From Antedon bifida (lineage: Eukaryota; Echinodermata; Crinoidea; Comatulida; Antedonidae), in the NCBI GenBank assembly GCA_963402885.1, contig OY727098.1, positions 21,252,717 through 21,316,716 of the forward strand: 64,000 nucleotides of DNA, in the 5' to 3' direction. A model generated the notes under the pieces. The model had not been told where the DNA came from, did no database searches, and was given only the letters and a program-made list of their open reading frames with translations. This document shows positions 23,440 to 32,952 of the stretch, piece by piece. How positions within the stretch are numbered: position 1 is the first letter of the stretch; each line of letters starts with the position of its first letter. A program made the translations under genes and the position numbers.

Positions 23440-25977
23440 ATGGGTTGCTGCAATAGCTGCAGGAAGCGCTCTAAGTTAAATGAATCTGAAAACCCAATGA
23501 ACTCTTCACTGGCACCCATTCCAGAAGAAAATGCATTCCTACCACTGGAGACAATGACCAGTACACCAGGTCTTCGCAGAGAAAGACTGGATGGCTACAT
23601 TACAGGTTCCAATTTATCAATATCCAAGAAAACTAACTCTAACTTGTCAATCGCCCTTAAACGGATGTCTGGTGCAAGTTTCTATCGTCTTGCCAGAGGA
23701 GGCGAAAGCGACTACAATCTGACAGATGATGAGGGCAGTGTCTGGACGTTGGCATCTTCTACCATGGACAATCCAGAAGTCGATGACCCAGATTATGCTG
23801 CTGATGTCCTTGCCAGTTTACATCTAGGTCTTATGAATGGCCTTTACACAGATTTCACTATTGCTACAAGGAACCAGCAGTTCCACTGTCACAAAGCAAT
23901 TTTGGCTGCTGCCAGTCGATACTTCTCGTTAATGTTTTACGAGAAGAGGAAAGAGAATGGCAAAACGGAAGTAGTTGCTTGTAAACCTATCAGTTATATC
24001 GACCTATCAAACATTGCCCCTCCAATCATGCTCACTATTATTGAATATATATACACGGCAAAGATAATAATGTGTTTAGAGACTGTACATGATTTGCTGA
24101 TTGCTGCTCAGTTATTCCAATTAAATTCAGCAGAGGAAGCTTGTAGAGAATTCATTGAAAGAATCGAAGCTTCAAGCCGATTCAGTGATGATGAAATGAT
24201 CAAAAGGATCCAACCAGAGTACACATTCAAACAACCTTTTCATGTCAATGAAATTCTCCTTGGATTGAATAACCAAAGAGTGGAAAAGAAATTTACAGAT
24301 ATTACCCTTAGTTGCGACGATCAAGAGTTTGCCTGTCATCGTATTGTACTAGCCACTATACATCCAACATTAGAAGAGAAGATGAAGACGGTAAACATGG
24401 ATAATCAATTAGTCTTTAAAGGTATATCAGCCTCTGTGTTAAAAACTCTAATAGCGTATACATACACCTCCAAGTTGGAGATCAATGCTGACAATGCAAT
24501 AGATGTATTACGTTTGTCTTGTCGTCTACAACATACAACAGCTATCAGAAAATGCAGCGACTTCTTAAAGTCTTCGATCAACTGTGCCAACTGTTTATCC
24601 ATTCAAGAAGCCGCAAGCAGTGAACACTGCGAATACTTGAACAGAATGGCGCTGAAATATGCGCTGCGAAACTTCAAAGAAGTTATTAAACAGAAAGCAT
24701 TTGTAATCATGCCATTAAAACAACTGTTGCGTTACCTTGGTGACAACAGTCTGAACGTACATGCAGAACAGGAGGTCTTTGATGCATTATCAATCTGGGT
24801 GAACCACAGTCCTGAAAGTAGAAGCAAGTACGTCTGTGAAATTCTAACACGTGTACGTCTACTTTTTGTCGATCCAAAATACCTAAAACAGACCATCTTA
24901 CAGAGTGATCTGATAATGAACAATGTAGATTGTGAAAAGATGGTAACTAAAGCAGTTGATGTACACCAACAGATCAGAGATGGCAGAAATTGTTCCGACT
25001 TGAGGATAAATGCAAGGAGGTCTTACGGAGAAGTCTCGGTTGTAGTTGGAGGAAGGTATAAGAATGGTGAATGGATAAATGATGTGTGGTATTATGATCA
25101 TGTTAAGAGGAAATGGATTGCCATGACCTCTTTACCAAGTGGCAATGAAGAGTACAATGTGATATCATTCTGCAATGACATTTATGCTATCGGTGGCATT
25201 AACAAATTTGGAAATGTTGTGTCTGAAGTGTGGCGTTATGATACACTTTTTGACGAATGGACTCGCGTAGAAGATTTAAATGCACCAAGGATTGGTCATG
25301 GTGTTGGTATACTCTTTGACAAAATATACGTTGTCGGAGGTCGCGATGGTTACACTGGAGAAAGCACTAATGAAATGGAGAAATACAACAGAAGAACGAA
25401 TGAATGGAAGAGTGGTGAACCTATGACTTATGGCGTGATGAATCCAGTTGTTGTTGCTCACAGTCGCAGACTTTATGTGATAGGTGGAAGGCACGAGGAT
25501 GGAGACATTTTGTTTCAATGCTTCCACCAGGATAAAAATACTTGGACAGTCATGGCGCATGTCGGCTTGTTGTATGAGCCACGAATTGCTGCTACCATAA
25601 AAAACAAAATCTATCTAGTTGGTGGCAAACAAGAATACAATGTACATATTTATGACCCAAATAAAGACAATTTGACAGCAGCAGGAGAGATGCCACATGC
25701 AGAAGCTCATGCTAGAGAACTTTACTCTGGTACAACCACCAACAAAAAGATGATTGTCACAGGTGGTCATTGGGCAATTGGGACAGCTGATGACCCTTTA
25801 ATAATTGCAACGAACAGTGTAGAGCAATATGATCCAGTCACAAATGACTGGACAGTGCTGGGTCCAATGCCAAGGGCCCTGTCCCAACATGGGTGTGTTG
25901 CAATCAAGAAGTTTATTGGCTTACCGATGCCTACATCATGGTCGTCTAAATCGCCATTCCATGCACCTACCAATTAA
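23440..25977 (+). CDS. Kelch-like protein with two BTB domains and an MGCC N-terminus (845 aa)
   Basis: One uninterrupted coding exon. The splice acceptor TTTTCTAG ends at 23426 and the first ATG after it opens the frame. Residues 1-7 (MGCCNSC) fit N-myristoylation at Gly2 with nearby palmitoylatable cysteines. Residues 8-127 look disordered. BTB domain 1 covers about 128-240 (DFTIATRNQQFHCHKAIL) and BTB domain 2 about 275-378 (DITLSCDDQEFACHRIVL). A BACK domain follows at about 383-490, then a kelch propeller at about 530-825 with repeated GG...W blocks (VVGG, AIGG, VVGG, VIGG, LVGG, VTGG). Known BTB-BACK-kelch proteins are CUL3 ubiquitin-ligase substrate adaptors or actin-linked scaffolds. 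Typical members are 550-650 aa with one BTB, so the second BTB and acylation-type start are unusual. Substrate unknown; membrane tethering is inference. Confidence 0.93.
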   Translation: MGCCNSCRKRSKLNESENPMNSSLAPIPEENAFLPLETMTSTPGLRRERLDGYITGSNLSISKKTNSNLSIALKRMSGASFYRLARGGESDYNLTDDEGSVWTLASSTMDNPEVDDPDYAADVLASLHLGLMNGLYTDFTIATRNQQFHCHKAILAAASRYFSLMFYEKRKENGKTEVVACKPISYIDLSNIAPPIMLTIIEYIYTAKIIMCLETVHDLLIAAQLFQLNSAEEACREFIERIEASSRFSDDEMIKRIQPEYTFKQPFHVNEILLGLNNQRVEKKFTDITLSCDDQEFACHRIVLATIHPTLEEKMKTVNMDNQLVFKGISASVLKTLIAYTYTSKLEINADNAIDVLRLSCRLQHTTAIRKCSDFLKSSINCANCLSIQEAASSEHCEYLNRMALKYALRNFKEVIKQKAFVIMPLKQLLRYLGDNSLNVHAEQEVFDALSIWVNHSPESRSKYVCEILTRVRLLFVDPKYLKQTILQSDLIMNNVDCEKMVTKAVDVHQQIRDGRNCSDLRINARRSYGEVSVVVGGRYKNGEWINDVWYYDHVKRKWIAMTSLPSGNEEYNVISFCNDIYAIGGINKFGNVVSEVWRYDTLFDEWTRVEDLNAPRIGHGVGILFDKIYVVGGRDGYTGESTNEMEKYNRRTNEWKSGEPMTYGVMNPVVVAHSRRLYVIGGRHEDGDILFQCFHQDKNTWTVMAHVGLLYEPRIAATIKNKIYLVGGKQEYNVHIYDPNKDNLTAAGEMPHAEAHARELYSGTTTNKKMIVTGGHWAIGTADDPLIIATNSVEQYDPVTNDWTVLGPMPRALSQHGCVAIKKFIGLPMPTSWSSKSPFHAPTN

Positions 25978-27740
25978 TTGCAAACCTTTTTTTCATTTAT
26001 ATTGTAATTTTCCATTCCACAATATTACAATTTTTTTTATATATAATATTTATTTTGGTTAAAAACTGTGCTTCTAAATATGTTCTACATATTTTTTCTA
26101 AATACATACCAATCCCCGTCTTTCATATTTTTGAAATTTCCTAGAATAACTGGTGACCAATGTCAGCGCTTTATATTCCAGCAATTTTATGTTATGAACT
26201 TTAAAGTATAGCAACACAAATATAAGCACAAAACCTGGGTAATAGCCACCCCAACCATACCTTTCAGGTAATAACCCACTTCTTTGTTCCTTAAATACGC
26301 CCAAGCCAAAACTGTACGTCATCCTATATGGCTTTATACTCATTTCAGTAATGGTAAATTAAGCTGGATTTGTCCTGTGCAAATTCACAGAATAACCTTA
26401 ATCCCTCCATGTTCACCTTGCTAGATGATTTTTCCTTGTTTAAAAATTATTTATCTTAATGAATGCAATAGAGTAACAGTGATTGTACTTACTTGCTTGC
26501 TATGAGATCATTGTTTTAAATTAAGGTACTGTATAGTAAGAAGCATACAATGTGAATAATTGGACAGAGTACAGAGTATATAACTGGGTTCATAGTTTGA
26601 TGACAAAAATCATGTAAAATGTATTAGAAATAAAAATTATGTAGAAATTATAATATGTAATTTAATATTAAAATTTATCAGTATTATAACTTAAGGCCTA
26701 AAATATCATGCTTGTTTGGTATCTCACCCATAGCCCTGAACATAATTATACGGTGGTTGATAATTGTATCTGTTTCCTATTTGACAATGTATAAAACTGT
26801 GTTAATAGATTTCTAAGTGTACGTTCACACGTACAGTGCAAGGCTGGCGTGGGTTTACACAAGTCGTTAGGTAATCCACTTTTTAATATTACAAAGTTTT
26901 CACAAGAACATCATTCGATTTATTAATGAATTGCAATAAATACAGATGTTACATTTTATCTTCTATACCAGTGTCTAGGCCCCTAGTTCACTTGCTACAC
27001 CAGCATTATGCCGTACGTAAACATACTCTCAGACTAACATTGACAGACATTGCCACCACATTGATAATCTTAATATTGTACAGGTTTAAATTAAATGGAC
27101 TGTGTGAATGTGTGTTTATGCACATTACAAACTTGCCTTATGCATTGCTAAAGTTTACCATTTTATGATGGTGGTTATAGTGTGTGTACGGTTTAGGATG
27201 GAGTACAGTATATGCTCCCTCAATTCAAATGCAGTATTCCTTTCAGTGTAATATGAACAATTAGAGATTAATAGTAGAAATTTAACATTTCTCTAAAATA
27301 AATCAATGTGTAATACTCTATGGCATAACATACACATTTTGTATTCAATCAGGCAAGACCATTTCATGTCAGAAAAGGTGCTTTTTAGTCTGTGGTGTGT
27401 TATACCATTTAATTCACACTGCATGTTGCAGCTGTGAGTGTGTGGAATTCTTTGGGAAAATTGTAATGAAAAATGCACAGTATTCAAAATACTATAGACT
27501 CACAGCAGGCTTTAAAAACTTTTGCTATTGTCAACTTTAATTAAATTTGAGTGCTGTAAAAGTTTTTTTTTATTTTTTAATACACACATTCTGTAGCTCA
27601 GATCATGTCACACCATGGAACTAACTCCTCATATTAAAAATCTACACAATGAATAAGTTTTTATTACCCATTACGGCATCTGAGAAACAGAATGTGTACA
27701 TTTTTGCTGCTTGTTTTTGTGCAAATATGAAACTCATTGA

Positions 27741-27746
27741 AATAAA
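27741..27746 (+). terminator. Candidate polyadenylation signal
   Basis: AATAAA, followed about 20 bases later by a GT-rich stretch (TGTTGTCTGCTGT), 1.8 kb after the kelch-like stop codon. Confidence 0.4.
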
Positions 27747-28302
27747 ACACCGTCCTTTATGTTGTCTGCTGTATAATATTACATTATATTTAATTATAGT
27801 TGATATAAGACAAAAATACTAGTCTGTAATATCGCATTTTTTAAAAAAAAGTTTATTTTCTTATTTCAGTAAATTTAGAAAATTAGACTAATGTTAAATA
27901 ATCCTCTAATTTTAAGTTAAAGAACTGGTTCCTTGAAGAAAGCATATTTTATTAAGAAGATTTTTTGTTTGTGTGTTCAAAGAAGGATTTAAAAAATGTA
28001 GTTTAGTGGCTAGAAATAACAAATATTATTAAAAACGGTTTAGTGTAGATTGGTTGTGAAGTTTATCTCAAAACCGACTGCCTTTTACAGTTGTAAGCTA
28101 TATAATATCTGTGTGTTTTCAAATTATTATTAGGAATTATAACTGCCTTGTAAAGTTTGATTCTAAGACAACTATACCTACCTGCCTATTCTAGGACAAA
28201 CATCCTGTAAGACAACTAGTTTGTAGGACAATTACCCCTGTAAAACAATTAGCCCTCTCGTAATAACTACCACCCCTCCCGTAACAACTATCTTACTCTA
28301 AC

Positions 28303-28341
28303 CAGGGAGGTATAAAATAATTATTATTATATACCTCCCTG
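28303..28341 (+). other. Perfect 12-bp stem-loop
   Basis: CAGGGAGGTATA pairs exactly with TATACCTCCCTG around a 15-base AT loop. It lies in the probable 3'UTR of the kelch-like gene, so it could fold in the mRNA. A relic of an inverted element is the alternative. Confidence 0.6.
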
Positions 28342-29161
28342 CTCTAACAGTAACAGTAATAGTCTGTCAGAAATAGATGGTATATGGTTTATAATTTAAG
28401 CTGTCTAAAGGGGAGCACATGGCCCTTCTACTTCTATCTGTGGATCCTCCCCTGGCTAGTTGTCTGCTGGTAGTAATGTCCTAATAGGGGTAGCTGCCTT
28501 ATTAAGTTAGCTACCCATTAGAGGTAAAGTAGTACAGGTATTCTAGTTGTTTGCACTTGTTATCTGATAACATTGAATTATTTTTGACATTGGATAGATT
28601 ATATAAAGCTATTTTACTTGTCTACTTTTTATATTAATTATACTAAAACAATAATGCCTTCCATAAAGTACACAGGAACCAAAGGTTTTCTTATTTTTAT
28701 ACAGTTTGTGCTTATTAGATTTAAGTTTATTTTTAATTGAGAGGCTGTTAATAGTCGGGCTGATCCAGGATTTCTGCGAAGTGCTAAACATACAATATTG
28801 ATAGTCTGTCAAAAATAGAAATCAAAAAGTAGTTCATAATTTCATTATAGCTGTCAATAGAGGGAGCTCCTCCCTCTAGTTTATACCCCCTGAATCCGTT
28901 TTGTTCGATGTTTTAACTACTGTATACTGGTTACTGTACATGGAAATGGTAGGGAAATATAAATTACAATATTGTTTATATTATATATTATAAGCGCAAT
29001 TAATTGAAGTTAGATAAGTTATTTTTTAGTCATCAATAATGTTTGCAGCACATGCTATTTTTAGGTTTATAGAAATACTAAGCATTGTAGTAGATGCTTA
29101 TTGATTGATATTGGTTCAGTAGTGGTGCTACTCTATTGTAAACTTATACCTAAGTGGAATA

Positions 29162-29288
29162 CAGTAGAACCCATTAAGGGTACACCTTCGGGACCCAAAA
29201 TGAGAGGAGGGTCATGTAATGTTAAAACATATATTTCCCCTAATTTGTTTTGAACAGGAAAGTGTCACCTTAAGGAGGGGTTTTACTG
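29162..29288. mobile_element. Small MITE with TA duplication (family M4)
   Basis: The ends read CAGTAGAACCC and, inverted, GGGGTTTTACTG, each flanked by TA. The interior keeps the mirrored motifs ATTAAGGGT and CCTTAAGGAGG. TA target duplication and CAGT ends fit a Tc1/mariner-type non-autonomous element. Confidence 0.65.
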
Positions 29289-30484
29289 TACTTAAATTGG
29301 TATTACTGTAGATACATTGTATTTTGGAATGCCACCAAAGTAGTGCCACCCTGAAACCTCAGTGTGTTAAGCACTTATTAATTACCATAAAATTATTATA
29401 GAAAAACTGTATAAAAGGCAATATATATTATGTGTGAAATTATTTTTTTTTTATGCACCACATCAGTTTGGGTAACTCTGATACTCTATTGTACATACAT
29501 ACACTATACACATGCATAGAAATATTGTTTAATTCCCCTACTGAATTGTATATAAATATCATGAAATATCTAAATGAATCATGGTTGCTGAAATTTAATT
29601 ACAGATGTGTATGTGCTGTAGCATTGAAATAAAAGGGGAACTCTGGTTTTCAAATTGGTATTGTGAAATTTTCACAAAAAATTGAAACATTTATTTTTAA
29701 TGCCACAATATTTTACAAGGTTGGTCCAAATTGATATAATGATAAAATAATACGCTGTTTTATAATTCATTTAATACACATAATTCAATACATTTGATTT
29801 AACAGTTGCAATTTTAAACCCAGAATTCCCCTTTGATATCTTAATTATGCTAACAACTATGTGAAATTGTAGTCTTCAATATAAAAACAATGTCAGATAA
29901 TATAATTGTATATTTAAATATAAAATCCCAGGTATGTGCAATTAATTCATTCGTTTTGTTACGGAAAGCAACTGTATTTAAGTGTATAATACATTGTTAT
30001 TTACTTGTGCATTGAGTAGACCTACTTACATTAGGAAAATGCATTATTAAAGGTCTGTTTATACAGGCCTACGCATGATAAACAACTAAATAAATGCAAT
30101 ATAGTTTTTTCTATCTGAGAAAGAATTAAAAAAAGTTTTCATCCTAGAACTATGGATAACCAATTTATACCATCTTCGATAAAAATAATATTAATAATGT
30201 TATGATCATCAATTAAAAAAAGCTTCACTCTTCATACTGATCATGACGTCATTTATTTGGGTTTAAAAAATTATTTTCATTGAAGACCATATGATTATGA
30301 ATGGTATTTTATAGTTCTGGGATGAAAACATGACTAATTTCTTTTGTTGTCTGTAGAAAAAAATGTATATTAATCGTTGGTTGTTATATTAAATAGTATA
30401 AACAGGCCTTAAGAGATTGAAATTACACCTTATAAAATGTTTAAAATGTTTGCCGTACACTGCTGCGTTATGCGAGTTGCATTA

Positions 30485-30505
30485 AATAAATGTGTATCAA
30501 ATAAA
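30485..30505 (+). terminator. Paired polyadenylation signals
   Basis: Two AATAAA hexamers (30485-30490 and 30500-30505) are followed by TTTTGTGTATTTGTGC. This is the strongest 3'-end signature between the kelch-like gene and DEPTOR, and probably the distal end of the kelch-like transcript. Confidence 0.45.
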
Positions 30506-30659
30506 ATATTATGCTTTTGTGTATTTGTGCTTTATTATGGATGTATTTAGTGTATAACACAAAAGTGAAAAGATAATACAGTATAAATGACAAGAAATTG
30601 TGTACATTAGATATATCATATTCTATTTTTATAAAGAAATACATTTTATGTATGATGTA

Positions 30660-30697
30660 GATGTATGTAACATGCTTATAAGCATGTTACATACATC
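30660..30697. repeat. Perfect 38-bp palindrome
   Basis: The half-site GATGTATGTAACATGCTTA is followed at once by its exact reverse complement with no spacer. It could extrude as a cruciform or be the footprint of a foldback element. Confidence 0.9.
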
Positions 30698-30849
30698 ATC
30701 CCCGGTGACAGCTTGGAGGACCAAGCATATGCAGGGAAGAACAAAACGAAAAGGACACAACAATTTAAAATTGCATACAATTTCAGTTTATGGCCCACTA
30801 TGCGCCGCATATATCTTGTTTTGGTGTTATGTAATTGAAATTAAATCGC

Positions 30850-31000
30850 GCCCTCACTTGTTAAATTACTTGGGGCGGCCGCACCGGGGGAGCGAGTGGT
30901 ATCGTGGTTGTTGTGTATGTTGTTGTTTTTGTCGGCATCATCATCCTTTTAATCATCAATCAAGCACAAACAGTGCATCAGAAAATTAAATAATTGTAAT
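30850..31000 (+). promoter_or_regulatory. GC-rich candidate first exon or promoter for DEPTOR
   Basis: This is a CpG-bearing island in AT-rich DNA, with GGGGCGGCCGCACCGGGGGA near 30872. A consensus donor, AAT|GTAAGT, follows at 31001. DEPTOR needs a 5' non-coding exon because its start-codon exon opens with an acceptor at 32933. The alternative origin is the foldback region further downstream. Confidence 0.35.
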
Positions 31001-31342
31001 GTAAGTACCGATTCAAACAATACAATTCTCAGATGATGGTAGTTAGACCGATTCGAGCTCTTGGCTAGGACTATGCTAGGCCTAGGCCTAGCCTTTAATT
31101 AATTAGGAAGGATTCTAGCTAGGCTAGAAGGGTACCCGGCCTAGCTAGGGCCTGCTAGCTAGGCCTAGCCACCCTCCTAACCAGGCCTATAGATAGAGGA
31201 AGAGTCATACATTAAAAAATGCATTTTTTATAATTAGTTTTGACATTTAATTTAGGCCTAGCCTAGGGCCTAATTAAAAATGATGAATTTACCTAAAACA
31301 AATAATATTATTATTAGGCCTAATACTTGATTAAAACATGTG

Positions 31343-32388
31343 ATTGTAATAACGCCGTGGCTAAAGATCGGTACCGTATCCTAACTTCCGTTTGCTAAAG
31401 GTACGGTAAAATTGCATTACGTCCTAATCAGCCAACAATGGGGTGCTGGTACGTGTGTGACGTCATCGTATAAGGACACTTTGGATTTGTTTTATCTCGA
31501 AAACAGTGATCAACCGCTTAACATTTTCTTTATGCTTCATTTATTGCTGTTATCGCCGTCGTGTGTGAAAACAACTAAATGTAGCCTACGTCTGTTATTA
31601 TTGAAAAGCCAGAACATGATTTTAATTCTAGAATACAGAAAACCGTTCCAAAAGAGGCCTACTACGTACTATAGCCTCATTATATGAGTTTGTGTAGGGA
31701 AAGCGGTGCCAGGCTGTGGCCAGCTGCATGTGTGCGCTGATTTCTATGACCCAGCCCTGGGCTACTGTCTAAATCATAGTATTTGAGGGCCCCTTTACTG
31801 TCCGCATTTGCTTGTTGTTTATGGTCAACATCTGTAAACACAGTCTAATAAAAAAATATAGGCCTAAATAGGCCATTTGGAATAAAAATAAAACCCTCAT
31901 ATATAGTAACTATGGACAAATGAACTAGACGCAACACTGAATTATAATTCCTTTACTTCTAATTTTGCTATCAAATCAACATATCGGATTATAATACTAC
32001 TACTGTATGTTGTATAATGAAATAATATTTGAGATTGAGTGCATGTTTTAAACGCTTTTAAACGTCCACCAACCACATAAACTTTGGTCTATTACTACAG
32101 CATCGACGTTGTCGCCCGTTATTAAACTTCTGGATTCAATATTGCTAGGTCTAGCCCCGGGGCTGAGTCACAGAATCAGCGCACACATCCATGCAGCCTG
32201 GCGCCGCCGGTAGGCATTCTCTACAGACGCGATATGAAAAACATCCAAAGTCCTTATACGATGACGTCACACACGTACCAGCACCCCATTGGCTGATTAT
32301 GACGTAATGCAATTTTACTGTACGGTACCTTTAGCAAACGGAAGTTAGGATACGGTACCGTATCTTTATCCACGGCGTTGTAATAATA
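31343..32388. repeat. Foldback (inverted-repeat) region upstream of DEPTOR
   Basis: The outer arms 31343-31495 and 32237-32388 are close reverse complements. Shared blocks include ACGCCGTGG, GTATCCTAACTTCCGTTTGC, TGCATTACGTC and GTACGTGTGTGACGTCATCG. Inner arms about 31695-31772 and 32146-32216 also pair (GTGTGCGCTGATT, CAGCC). The left side has about 180 extra bases between the two arm segments. A central spacer of about 370 bp separates the halves. The right arm holds a CCAAT box (inverse ATTGGCTGA), CRE/ATF sites (TGACGTCA, TGACGTAA) and an ETS-type CGGAAGT, which is promoter-like. Confidence 0.8.
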
Positions 32389-32933
32389 TGTGGACCCTTT
32401 TTCAAGAATAATGGATGAATTAGATGAAAATTGTGTTTGTTTTGAGATCGTCCCTCAACCAGGTGCACAGCACAAATCCCTATTCATAACACACACAATG
32501 ATCACAAACATCATAAGTCTTGAAAAATACACTGTGCTAGCTAGATGACCGCCTTTTATTTTTTTTATTTGTTCCGAGGACACAACAAGCAAAAAGCAGG
32601 CTCTATGAATCTGGGACAATTTGCCTCGGGTCGATTCAACCACTTTAGTTCACCAGGTGATAAACCTGATGGTTGTAATTATCAAAAAGTACATAAATCA
32701 TTGAAATGGAAAAAAAAAACAAATTAAAAGATCCTGGACATGGCTGCTGTGTCAGTCTGTGAAATTGAATTTCTCTTGTAACTTGGTCATCGATTTTTGC
32801 TTGTGTCATTTGCTTCCAAAGGGTCTAACCTTCATGATTCCTATGCCAGCTGGAATTTGAATGATTTTCATTTCAGTTCCATGTATTATATCAATCACAT
32901 ATAACATAAAAATTGGGAATTTTTAACTTGCAG

Positions 32934-32952
32934 GAACTAAATGTGAATATTC
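32934..32952 (+). promoter_or_regulatory. DEPTOR 5' leader with a start-stop uORF
   Basis: After the acceptor (ACTTGCAG) at 32933 the leader contains ATGTGA at 32941-32946: an AUG followed immediately by a stop, in frame with the main AUG and only 6 bases before it. Start-stop elements are known in other mRNAs to stall initiating ribosomes. Confidence 0.5.

Larger units (their letters stand above)
25978..30520 (+). other. Probable long 3'UTR and spacer after the kelch-like gene
   Basis: There is no coding sequence for 4.5 kb. AATAAA signals occur at 26629, 27741 and, as the best-formed pair, 30485 and 30500, the last followed by GT-rich sequence (TTTTGTGTATTTGTGC). Which is used cannot be told from sequence. 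The stretch contains a stem-loop (28303-28341) and a small MITE (29162-29288). Confidence 0.45.

Noticed and set aside
30600..30989. 129-codon open frame on the plus strand
   Set aside because: It spans the perfect palindrome and a GC-rich island, shows no protein-like pattern, and is better explained as part of a promoter or 5' exon.
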